A stretch of DNA of 5,594 nt, from positions 1 to 5,594 of the forward strand of contig JASHVP010000094.1 in assembly GCA_030044475.1 (NCBI GenBank), written 5' to 3'. The stretch is from Thermoplasmata archaeon. Lineage in GTDB: Archaea; Thermoplasmatota; Thermoplasmata; Lutacidiplasmatales; UBA184. Made by a program: the position numbers and the translations under genes. Shown here one piece after another: positions 1 through 5,594 of the stretch. Below the pieces are notes generated by a model. It saw nothing but the letters and a program-made list of their open reading frames with translations. It was not told where the DNA came from and did no database searches. Positions within the stretch are counted from its first letter, which is position 1, and each line of letters starts with the position of its first letter.

Positions 1-956
1 CAGTAGTCGCGGGCGGCGCACCCATCTCCCACATAGGTCGAGCTATTCGCGCCGACCACGAGGGGGTTCGATACGCTGACCCCGACCGAGAAGACGGAGC
101 CGAGGGGAGTCTTGGCGACGCCCCCGCACGCCGTCGCCCCCACCTGCGTCGCGATACCGCTCGTTAGGAGGGTCCCGGTGGTCGCGTTGACCTCTCCGAG
201 AAGCGAGGTCTCGTTCCCCGAGGAACAGGCATCGAACAACACGAGCCAGACCGCCGCCGGCGCGGCGTCCGGGAGCTGCTCGGTGTCGAGTAAGTAGGAC
301 GCGTTCGCGCTCGAGAACCGGTCCACGAATTTCGTCCCGTTCGTGGTGGCGACCAGGTCGGAGGCCGCCATCGAGCTCGAGATCGTGTCCCCGGGCAGCT
401 CGGAGGACGACCGCGTGCAGCCCGCGCCCCCGACCTCGCCGAGGCCCGAGGTGACGCCTCCCTGGACCCAGACGTAGAGCGTCGACCCCGCCGTGGACCG
501 GAACGCGAACAACCACCCTTCGGCGCTGCCCGTCGAGTACGCCCCGCTGTACGCGGGGATCGTGAGGGTCGAGAGCGTGCCGCCGACGAGAGGGCAGGAG
601 GAATTCGTCAGGTTGGAGACAGAGACCGACTCTCCCCGGGTCGAGTCGATCCCCGCGACCTCGACCAGAGACCAGGGGCCCCCGGGGGCTCCGTTCGCGT
701 AGCTGGTGGCCGACCCGGCCGCAGAGCCCTCGCTCCCGGTTCCCGACGTCGACCCTCCCGAGCCGCTCGAGTGCAGGCCCGGCAGAACCCCGGCCACGAG
801 CAACCCCACCACGACCGCGACGACGAGGACCACCCCCGCGACCGCACCGAGCCTGCGGCCCGAGCTACGGGGGGGCGGAGACGCAGGGGACGACGGGCTC
901 GAGGGGGAGGTCGGGGGCGGCGAAGTCGAGGGCCCGTCGGACGGGGGGGTCGACAC
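1..956 (-). CDS. Membrane-anchored extracellular protein, paralogue A (3' end missing)
   Basis: The first 318 residues are visible; the gene runs off the left edge in the middle of a codon. It is a paralogue of the complete protein at 1243-2520: the two align almost without gaps and about half of the positions are identical by eye. Order of parts: a Pro/Ser/Thr-rich tail (1-29), a basic patch (Arg30, Arg34, Arg35), one hydrophobic helix (about 37-58), a Gly/Ser linker (about 62-86), then a beta-rich domain. Positive charge before the helix and none after it predicts tail inside, domain outside. Cysteines are at 121, 180, 244, 277 and 313. N-glycosylation sequons are at Asn115, 118, 206, 218, 248, 257 and 304. 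The start is GTG: no in-frame ATG lies between it and an upstream stop at 1020-1022, GGAGGA precedes it, and the resulting MSTP N-terminus matches the paralogue. The function is unknown; a surface or adhesion role is only a guess. Confidence 0.85.
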   Translation of the reverse strand, partial: MSTPPSDGPSTSPPPTSPSSPSSPASPPPRSSGRRLGAVAGVVLVVAVVVGLLVAGVLPGLHSSGSGGSTSGTGSEGSAAGSATSYANGAPGGPWSLVEVAGIDSTRGESVSVSNLTNSSCPLVGGTLSTLTIPAYSGAYSTGSAEGWLFAFRSTAGSTLYVWVQGGVTSGLGEVGGAGCTRSSSELPGDTISSSMAASDLVATTNGTKFVDRFSSANASYLLDTEQLPDAAPAAVWLVLFDACSSGNETSLLGEVNATTGTLLTSGIATQVGATACGGVAKTPLGSVFSVGVSVSNPLVVGANSSTYVGDGCAARDY

Positions 957-1242
957 AGGTTCCTCCGAACGACCGAGACGCTCCTCCGCTATGCACGTTT
1001 CGGGAGGAGCCGGTCCGCTTCAAGCCGTAGAACCGGGACCCGGAACCCTCCCCCGGACGGGAGGGAATCGATCCGAGAGGAAGAACGGGCCTCGCTCACC
1101 GCGACCCCAACGAACTCGAACGCGGTGGGAATCGGCGTACACGTCTCGCATCGACCCGGAAAACCCGAGCCGCGATCCGGCCGCGTAGGGAGCGTGCCCA
1201 GTGGGGGACCCTTCGCGATCCGTCCGAGCCCCGTGGCGGGTC
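957..1242. other. Gap between the two paralogues, no gene seen
   Basis: This spacer of 286 nt separates the stop of the 425-residue gene from the GTG start of paralogue A. Open frames through it are GC-driven shadows that continue into the antisense of neighbouring genes. It contains the ribosome binding site of paralogue A. The longest minus-strand T run (four T, about 1160-1163) is a weak terminator candidate. No convincing TATA box, hairpin or RNA gene is visible. Confidence 0.6.
961..966 (-). promoter_or_regulatory. Shine-Dalgarno site of paralogue A
   Basis: GGAGGA on the minus strand ends 4 nt before the GTG start at 956. It complements the usual archaeal 16S rRNA 3' end and decides this start, because the reading frame has no ATG nearby. 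A weak TATA-like stretch (GCATAG, about 989-994) lies roughly 36 nt upstream of the start, but it is too poor to call as a promoter. Paralogue B has no such site before its ATG. Confidence 0.6.
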
Positions 1243-2520
1243 TCACGGCAGATTGAGCGAAACGGTTCCCGAATACCCGTTCACCCCAGTCGTCACGAGG
1301 ACGTACCCGTTCCCGGCCGGGTCGGCCGTGGTGCCCATGTCGACGATGAGCGTCAGGAGCGAGTTCACTTCCGTGCCCCCCCCGAACGCCCACGAAGTCA
1401 TGTCGATCGCCCCACCCGCGCCGGTGGGAGGCGACTGGGCCACCACCGTTCCGTTGATGGAGAGGAACGAGAACCCGCCCGACCCCGGGGAGGCGAGTAC
1501 GGCCCCGGTCGCGGTCTTGACCTCAAACTCAAGGTTCGACGCGAGCAGACCGGGGTTCGCTTCTTCCACGGTGACATCGTAGCAGTAATCGCCGGCCGCG
1601 CAGCCCGTCGCGGCGAACGTGGAGTCGGAGCCTCCGACGGTCAGCCGGGGGTTCCCGAGGGCGAGGGCGCTGCCCAGCGGGGCCTTGGCGCCGCAGAGCG
1701 ACGACGCGGCGGCGGTCGCATAGTCGGAGTTCGAGACGGCGCCGGTCGTGGCGTTGAGCACCGCGTCGAAGCTCGTGTAGTTCTGGCCCGCGCACGCCGA
1801 GAATTCGAGGTACCAGAACGTGCTCGTGACCGATCCGAGCGCCTGCGTCTCGGCCAGATAGGTCGCGTTGGCGGAGGCGAACGTGTCCACGAACTTCGTC
1901 CCGTTCGAAGTGGCGACCGCGTCCGACGCGGCGGCGGAACTCGAGATCAAGTTCGTGGGCAGGAGCGGGGCCCGGAGGGCGCACGTGGAACCCGTCAACT
2001 CGCCCAGCCCCGTGGCCGTCCCGCCGTGGACCCAGACGAGGAGCGTGGTGGCGGCGCTGGTGGACTCGTAGCCGAACAGCCAGTCCTGGGGGGCCCCGTT
2101 CGCGTAGGCCCCGGTGTACGCCGGTACGGTGATCGCCGAGACCGACCCGCCTTGCAGGGGGCAGCTCGCGTTCGTCAGATTGGCGGACTCGACCGTCTCC
2201 CCGATCGTCGAGTCGACTCCGATGATCTCGAACCCGGACCACGGGCCGCCGGAGGTCCCGTTCGCGAACTTCTGAGCGGCCTGGGAAGCGGTCCCCTGCC
2301 CCGTCCCCGACGAGGAGGAGCCGGGCGAGCTCGAGTGCAGGCCGGGGATGACGCCCGTGAGCAGGAGGGCCACGACGATCACCACGATCACGACGACCGC
2401 CACGACCGCGCCCAGCGCGCCGCGCGAGCTCTTGCGGGTCGGTGGCGCAGTTCCCGGCGTGGACGTCGAGGGGGCGGCCGCGGTCGACGGCGCCCCGGTT
2501 CCCGGACTCGGAGTCGACAT
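1243..2520 (-). CDS. Membrane-anchored extracellular glycoprotein-like protein, paralogue B
   Basis: This complete protein has 425 residues. I do not recognise a named family. A Pro/Ser/Thr/Ala-rich tail (1-28) is followed by a basic patch (Arg29, Lys30, Arg33), one very hydrophobic Val/Ile/Leu helix (about 36-58) and a Ser/Gly linker (62-80). The rest, about 84-425, is rich in Thr, Ser, Gly and Val and looks like beta structure. Charge placement predicts a single-pass signal anchor with the C-terminus outside. Six cysteines (120, 180, 243, 276, 307, 313) could form three disulfides. Eight sequons are present (Asn87, 114, 117, 206, 218, 247, 256, 356). No second membrane helix or sorting signal is seen at the C-terminus. 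The stretch best conserved with paralogue A is about 203-222, including NGTKFVD and SANA. The ATG has no Shine-Dalgarno site but has a TATA-like box about 31 nt upstream, so the mRNA is probably almost leaderless. Surface sensing, binding or envelope roles are possible but unsupported. Confidence 0.9.
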   Translation of the reverse strand: MSTPSPGTGAPSTAAAPSTSTPGTAPPTRKSSRGALGAVVAVVVIVVIVVALLLTGVIPGLHSSSPGSSSSGTGQGTASQAAQKFANGTSGGPWSGFEIIGVDSTIGETVESANLTNASCPLQGGSVSAITVPAYTGAYANGAPQDWLFGYESTSAATTLLVWVHGGTATGLGELTGSTCALRAPLLPTNLISSSAAASDAVATSNGTKFVDTFASANATYLAETQALGSVTSTFWYLEFSACAGQNYTSFDAVLNATTGAVSNSDYATAAASSLCGAKAPLGSALALGNPRLTVGGSDSTFAATGCAAGDYCYDVTVEEANPGLLASNLEFEVKTATGAVLASPGSGGFSFLSINGTVVAQSPPTGAGGAIDMTSWAFGGGTEVNSLLTLIVDMGTTADPAGNGYVLVTTGVNGYSGTVSLNLP

Positions 2521-2547
2521 GGGTCCCGGCGGAAACGGGGAGGTACC

Positions 2548-2554
2548 ATATTAT
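2548..2554 (-). promoter_or_regulatory. TATA-like box of paralogue B
   Basis: The minus strand reads ATAATAT here, preceded by the purine-rich GAGAGG, which resembles a BRE plus TATA box. The centre lies about 31 nt before the ATG at 2520. Archaeal transcription usually begins about 25-27 nt downstream of the box centre, so the 5' leader would be only about 4-6 nt. The absence of any GGAGG-like site before this ATG fits leaderless initiation. It lies in the 107-nt gap after the 69-residue gene, so paralogue B need not depend on read-through. Confidence 0.65.
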
Positions 2555-2627
2555 CCTCTCGGCGCGGCCCGGCGAGCTCGAGACGGGGCCGCCCTCGCCC
2601 ACCGCCCGTGGGGCCCCGACGGACGGT

Positions 2628-2837
2628 CTAGGCGACGGAGTCCGCCTCGGCGACGATCCCGGGGGCGGGGACGCGCTCCCCGGCCTTCCGGCGCGCCCGC
2701 TCCCGGTAGAGTTCGCGGAGGTCGCGGTCGAGTTCCGCGAGCTCCCGCGCCGCCCGTCGCGTGCGCAGCCGCGCGATCGCCTCGACGGTGGCGATCTCCC
2801 GGTCGAGCGACGCGTCCGACCCCCGGAACGCGCTCAC
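2628..2837 (-). CDS. Small charged helical protein, coupled to the aldehyde dehydrogenase
   Basis: This encodes 69 residues of unrecognised family. The start is GTG, and its bases share GTGA with the TGA stop of the aldehyde dehydrogenase (4-nt overlap). GAGG at 2848-2851 lies 10 nt upstream, inside the dehydrogenase gene, so translational coupling is likely. The protein is rich in Arg, Glu, Ala and Leu. Residues about 11-54 should form one or two long helices, with Leu33, Leu36, Leu40 and Leu43 in 3-4-3 coiled-coil spacing. A short Pro/Gly-containing tail follows (57-69). There is no signal peptide, membrane segment or metal motif, so it is probably cytoplasmic. The overlap, ribosome binding site and sensible amphipathic composition favour a real gene, although Arg/Ala-rich frames also arise by chance in GC-rich DNA. 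It might bind or modulate the dehydrogenase, but nothing in the sequence shows this. Confidence 0.7.
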   Translation of the reverse strand: MSAFRGSDASLDREIATVEAIARLRTRRAARELAELDRDLRELYRERARRKAGERVPAPGIVAEADSVA

Positions 2838-4321
2838 GCGATGGGGGCCTCGTCGATCTGGGCCTTCTGGAGCTTCGCCGAGAAGTCGACGAACACCGTC
2901 TTGATCTCGGAGAACTCCTCGATCGCCGCCGACCCCGCCTCGCGTCCGCCGTTCCCCGTGTTCTTCACGCCGCCGAACGGGAGCTGGACCTCGGCTCCGA
3001 TCGTGGGCGCGTTGACGTAGGTGATGCCGGCCTCCAGGTCGTGGATCGCCCGGAACGCCCGGTTCACGTCACGCGTGTAGATCGACGAGGAGAGTCCGTA
3101 GTCGACGTCGTTGGCGACCCGGACCGCTTCCTCGTACCCCCCGACCTTGATCACCGAGAGCACCGGGCCGAAGATCTCCTCCTTCGAGATGCGGGTCCCA
3201 TGGGTCGTTTCGAAGATCGTCGGCTCGAGGAAGAACCCCCGGTCGTACGCCCCGCCCGTCAACTTGTGTCCCCCGTACCGCAGCCGGGCCTCGCGCTTCC
3301 CGACCTCGATGTAGTCGAGGATCTTCCGCTCCTGGTCGGCGGAGGCCACGGGGCCCATCCCGGTCGCCGGGTTCAGCGGGTCGCCGACCGGGAACCTCTC
3401 CAACCGGGCGGTCAATAGGTCGAGGAACGCGTCGTAGACCTTCTCGTGGACGATCAGCCGGCTCGTGGCCGTGCACCGCTGCCCGGACGTGCCGAACGCG
3501 CCGAACAGCACGCCGTCGAGCGCGAGCGGCAGGTCGGCGTCCTCCATCAGGAGGACCGGGTTCTTGCCGCCGAGCTCGAGGTGGACCATCTTGAGCCCCT
3601 GGGCGCCCCGCACGTAGACGTCGCGGCCGGTCTCCACGCCTCCGGTGAACGACACGGTCCGGACCCGGGGATTCGCCACCAGGGCGTTGCCGACGACGCC
3701 GCCGGAGCCGGTCACGAGGTTGAGGACCCCGTGCGGTAGGCCCGCCGCCTCGTAGAGCCGGACGACCTCCGCGGCGCACCGGGCCGTGTTCGACGCCGGC
3801 TTGAAGACCACCGTGTTGCCGGTGATGAGCGCCGCGGCGATCTTCCAGTTCGGGATCGCCGTCGGGAAGTTCCACGGGGTGATGCAGGCGACCACGCCCT
3901 TCGGTTGCCGGACGGTCAGACAGAACTTCGACCGAAGCTCGGACGGCACGGTCTCACCGAACAACCGCCGGCCCTCGCCCGCCATGTACTCGATGAAGTC
4001 GATCGACTCCTGGACGTCGCCCAACCCCTCGGCGATGACCTTCCCCATCTCCTGGGTGACGGTCCGTCCGAGCTCCGGCTTCCGCTCCTTCATCCGGCGG
4101 GCGACCTCGAGCAGGAGGTCGCCGCGCCGGGGCGCGGGAGTATCCCGCCAGGTCGGGAACTCGCGCACCGCGGCTGCGACCGCCCGATCGACGTCCGCGG
4201 CGGTCCCGGAGACGAACGACCCGACGGCCTCCCCCGTCGCCGGGTTGATCGTCGTGAACCGGCGTGCGTCCGGCGGGGTCGACCATACGCCATCGATGAA
4301 CAGTCCGAACTCCTCCGTCAT
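2834..4321 (-). CDS. NAD(P)-dependent aldehyde dehydrogenase
   Basis: This complete 495-residue protein has the usual length for the ALDH superfamily, which oxidises aldehydes to carboxylic acids in the cytoplasm. The active-site parts are present: Asn151 in TPWNFP, Lys174 in FKPAS, the nucleotide-binding FTGGVETG at 225-232, general base Glu249 in LELGGKNP, nucleophile Cys283 in SGQRCTAT, and Glu382/Phe384 in EEIFGPV. The C-terminal block PFGGVKNTGNGGREAG (448-463) resembles bacterial and archaeal semialdehyde-type dehydrogenases, including 2,5-dioxovalerate and uncharacterised ALDH groups. The substrate cannot be assigned. Ser177 occupies the position where NAD-specific enzymes often carry Glu, so NADP use is possible. 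The ATG at 4321 gives the normal family N-terminus; the frame stays open upstream only because it runs antisense to serS, with no plausible nearby start. The gene is followed by the overlapping 69-residue gene and transcribed away from serS. Confidence 0.95.
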   Translation of the reverse strand: MTEEFGLFIDGVWSTPPDARRFTTINPATGEAVGSFVSGTAADVDRAVAAAVREFPTWRDTPAPRRGDLLLEVARRMKERKPELGRTVTQEMGKVIAEGLGDVQESIDFIEYMAGEGRRLFGETVPSELRSKFCLTVRQPKGVVACITPWNFPTAIPNWKIAAALITGNTVVFKPASNTARCAAEVVRLYEAAGLPHGVLNLVTGSGGVVGNALVANPRVRTVSFTGGVETGRDVYVRGAQGLKMVHLELGGKNPVLLMEDADLPLALDGVLFGAFGTSGQRCTATSRLIVHEKVYDAFLDLLTARLERFPVGDPLNPATGMGPVASADQERKILDYIEVGKREARLRYGGHKLTGGAYDRGFFLEPTIFETTHGTRISKEEIFGPVLSVIKVGGYEEAVRVANDVDYGLSSSIYTRDVNRAFRAIHDLEAGITYVNAPTIGAEVQLPFGGVKNTGNGGREAGSAAIEEFSEIKTVFVDFSAKLQKAQIDEAPIA

Positions 4322-4364
4322 GGAACGATCCTGGATGCGTCCGAGCGCCGCACCCCCTCCACGG

Positions 4365-4372
4365 ATACATAG
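4365..4372 (-). promoter_or_regulatory. TATA-like box of the aldehyde dehydrogenase
   Basis: The minus strand reads CTATGTAT, preceded by GAAAATCC, the most AT-rich patch on this side of the divergent region. Its centre is about 47 nt before the ATG at 4321. Normal archaeal spacing puts the transcript start near 4342 and a leader of about 20 nt. Only a weak GGA-type purine match lies just before the ATG. Position and composition are the only support. Confidence 0.45.
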
Positions 4373-4393
4373 GGATTTTCGGTGGGGCGGCTC

Positions 4394-4453
4394 CGTCCCT
4401 CGGCGGGACCTTCGGGCGGCAAGCATATTCGGGGCGCCCGATACCGAGGGACG
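4394..4453. repeat. Perfect 10-bp inverted repeat around the serS promoter
   Basis: CGTCCCTCGG at 4394-4403 and its exact reverse complement CCGAGGGACG at 4444-4453 are separated by 40 nt. The right arm ends at the base before the serS ATG, and the TATA-like box lies between the arms. It could be a paired operator or chance in GC-rich DNA. A transcript hairpin is unlikely if transcription starts near the ATG, because the left arm would not be transcribed from this promoter. Confidence 0.5.
4423..4430 (+). promoter_or_regulatory. TATA-like box of serS
   Basis: GCATATTC stands out in an otherwise GC-rich stretch and is preceded by GGCAA, a fair BRE-like flank. The centre is about 27 nt before the ATG at 4454, so transcription should begin at or within a few bases of the start codon. 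No Shine-Dalgarno site at normal spacing is present, which fits a leaderless mRNA. The partial match to the TATA consensus limits certainty. Confidence 0.6.
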
Positions 4454-5594
4454 ATGATCGACCTCGACCTCGTTCGCAAGGACCCGGCCCGGGTCGAGGA
4501 GAACCTCGCGCGCCGCCAGAATCCCGCCTACCTCGGGTTCCTCGCCGAAGCGCGCGCCCGCGACGGAGAGTGGCGCGCGACGCTCGCGGAAGCCGACCGC
4601 CTGCGGAAGCGGCGGAACGAGCTGACCCGCGCGATCGGGCAAGCCCGGGCCCGGGGGAGCCCGTCTCCCGCGGAGGACGCCGAGGCGAAGGGGATCCCCG
4701 CCCGGCTGCACGAGCTCGAAGCCCGGGAGGCCGAGCTGCTCGCGGCGCGGGACCGGGTCCTCCGGCAGCTGCCCAACCTCCTCGACGACTCGGTCCCGTT
4801 CGGGAAGGACGACGCGGAGAACGTCCCGGTCGCGACGTGGGGCGAAACGCGCCCGGCCCCGGACCGGGTGCCGCACGCGGAGCTCCTCGAAGCGCTCGGG
4901 ATGGCGGAGTTCGACCGAGCGCACCGGGCCAGCGGGGCGGGCTTCTACTACCTTCGCGGGGCCGTCGTGCTCCTCGACCTCGCGCTCCAGCGATTCGCCC
5001 TCGACCTCCTCCTCGCTCGCGGGTTCGAGCCCGTCGAACCGCCGTTCCTGCTCCGCCGCGAGCCGTACGAAGGCGTCACCGACCTCGCCGACTTCGAGAA
5101 GGTGATGTACAAGGTGGAGGCGGAGGACCTCTACCTGATCGCGACGAGCGAGCACCCGCTGGCCGCGATGTACCTGGGGGAGATCCTCGACGAGGACGCG
5201 CTCCCCCTCCGGCTCGCCGGGATCAGCACCAACTTCCGCAAGGAGATCGGGGGCCACGGCGTCGATCAGAAGGGGATCTTTCGGGTGCACCAGTTCCAGA
5301 AGGTGGAGCAGTTCGTCTTCTGCCGGCCCGAGGAGTCGCCGGCGGTCCACGAGGAGATCCGGGCGAACGCCGAGGAGGTGTTCCGCCGTCTGGAGATCCC
5401 GTACCGCGTGGTGAACGTGTGCACGGGCGACCTCGGGACGGTCGCCGCGAAGAAGTACGACATCGAGGCGTGGTTCCCCCGACAGGCGGCGTACCGGGAG
5501 GTCGTGAGCTGCTCGAACTGCACCGACTACCAGGCCCGGCGGCTCGGGATCCGCGCCGGGAAGGCCGGTCGCCCCGGGAAGACCGTCCCGCACA
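4454..5594 (+). CDS. serS: Seryl-tRNA synthetase (3' end missing)
   Basis: The first 380 residues are visible; the family is usually about 420-460 long, so only the C-terminus is lost. The enzyme is a class II aminoacyl-tRNA synthetase that activates serine with ATP and charges tRNA-Ser in the cytoplasm. It begins with the typical MIDLDLVRKDP. A helical tRNA-binding arm spans about 27-104, rich in Arg, Glu and Ala. The catalytic core follows: a motif 1 region near 190-200 (FEPVEPPFL), serine-binding TSEH at 231-234, motif 2 from FRKE (261-264) to FRVHQFQKVE (276-285), YDIEAWFP (335-342) and SCSNCTDYQARR (352-363). Motif 3 lies beyond the window. The FRKE and SNCTDYQ blocks are of the common SerRS type as found in many archaea, not the rare zinc-dependent methanogen type. 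The ATG starts the expected N-terminus and is preceded by a well-spaced TATA-like box. Confidence 0.97.
   Translation, partial: MIDLDLVRKDPARVEENLARRQNPAYLGFLAEARARDGEWRATLAEADRLRKRRNELTRAIGQARARGSPSPAEDAEAKGIPARLHELEAREAELLAARDRVLRQLPNLLDDSVPFGKDDAENVPVATWGETRPAPDRVPHAELLEALGMAEFDRAHRASGAGFYYLRGAVVLLDLALQRFALDLLLARGFEPVEPPFLLRREPYEGVTDLADFEKVMYKVEAEDLYLIATSEHPLAAMYLGEILDEDALPLRLAGISTNFRKEIGGHGVDQKGIFRVHQFQKVEQFVFCRPEESPAVHEEIRANAEEVFRRLEIPYRVVNVCTGDLGTVAAKKYDIEAWFPRQAAYREVVSCSNCTDYQARRLGIRAGKAGRPGKTVPH

Noticed and set aside
43..516. Minus-strand ATG frame of 157 codons inside paralogue A
   Set aside because: It is in a different frame from the paralogue A protein, which matches the neighbouring gene throughout. 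This frame gives an Arg/Gly-rich product without homology to it.
706..1256. Two overlapping plus-strand frames (160 and 161 codons) near the start of paralogue A
   Set aside because: Both overlap the N-terminal coding part of paralogue A and the gap, are Arg/Pro/Gly-rich, and show no domain or ribosome binding site.
2521..2627. Possible terminator hairpin after the 69-residue gene
   Set aside because: Short GC palindromes such as GGGGCCCC occur, but there is no following T run, and such palindromes are expected in this composition.
1201..2631. Long plus-strand frame of 476 codons opposite paralogue B
   Set aside because: The product is Arg/Gly-rich low-complexity sequence without motifs. 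The minus-strand frame has a membrane helix, conserved cysteines and a homologue next door, so the plus frame is a shadow.
2348..3418. Plus-strand frame of 356 codons spanning three minus-strand genes
   Set aside because: It crosses gene boundaries and lies opposite the well-supported dehydrogenase. Its Arg/Pro-rich composition is typical of GC-rich antisense frames.
4322..5593. Minus-strand frame continuing from the aldehyde dehydrogenase through the whole antisense of serS (a 919-codon open frame in total)
   Set aside because: The upstream part has no ALDH-like or other recognisable sequence and lies opposite a clear serS gene. Lack of stops follows from GC-rich codon use (few TTA, CTA or TCA codons in serS). 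The dehydrogenase start at 4321 gives a complete family-length protein.

Overview
The window looks like a piece of a GC-rich archaeal chromosome (G+C about two thirds or more, judged by eye). Three things point to Archaea. The seryl-tRNA synthetase carries archaeal-style motifs. Short AT-rich boxes with purine-rich upstream flanks sit about 27-31 nt ahead of two start codons, which suggests TATA/BRE promoters and nearly leaderless mRNAs. The anchored extracellular proteins have a Ser/Thr/Pro-rich tail and many N-glycosylation sequons. A GC-rich Thermoplasmata-like lineage is my best guess, but that is inference and not shown by the sequence.

Layout, left to right. Bases 1-956 (minus) hold the first 318 residues of a membrane-anchored extracellular protein that runs off the left edge. 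A 286-nt gap with no gene follows. Bases 1243-2520 (minus) hold a complete 425-residue paralogue of the same protein with its own TATA-like promoter. Bases 2628-2837 (minus) encode a 69-residue charged helical protein whose GTG start overlaps the stop of the gene before it. Bases 2834-4321 (minus) encode a complete 495-residue NAD(P)-dependent aldehyde dehydrogenase. A 132-nt divergent promoter region follows, and bases 4454-5594 (plus) hold the first 380 residues of seryl-tRNA synthetase, cut by the right edge.

The aldehyde dehydrogenase and the 69-residue protein form a translationally coupled pair. The two surface proteins are a tandem duplication downstream on the same strand, and the 425-residue copy at least has its own promoter. 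serS is a housekeeping gene facing the other way. I see no metabolic link between the surface proteins and the dehydrogenase. No RNA gene, CRISPR array, insertion sequence or attachment site was recognised. The least explained content is the paralogous surface-protein pair, the coupled small protein, and a perfect 10-bp inverted repeat bracketing the serS core promoter.
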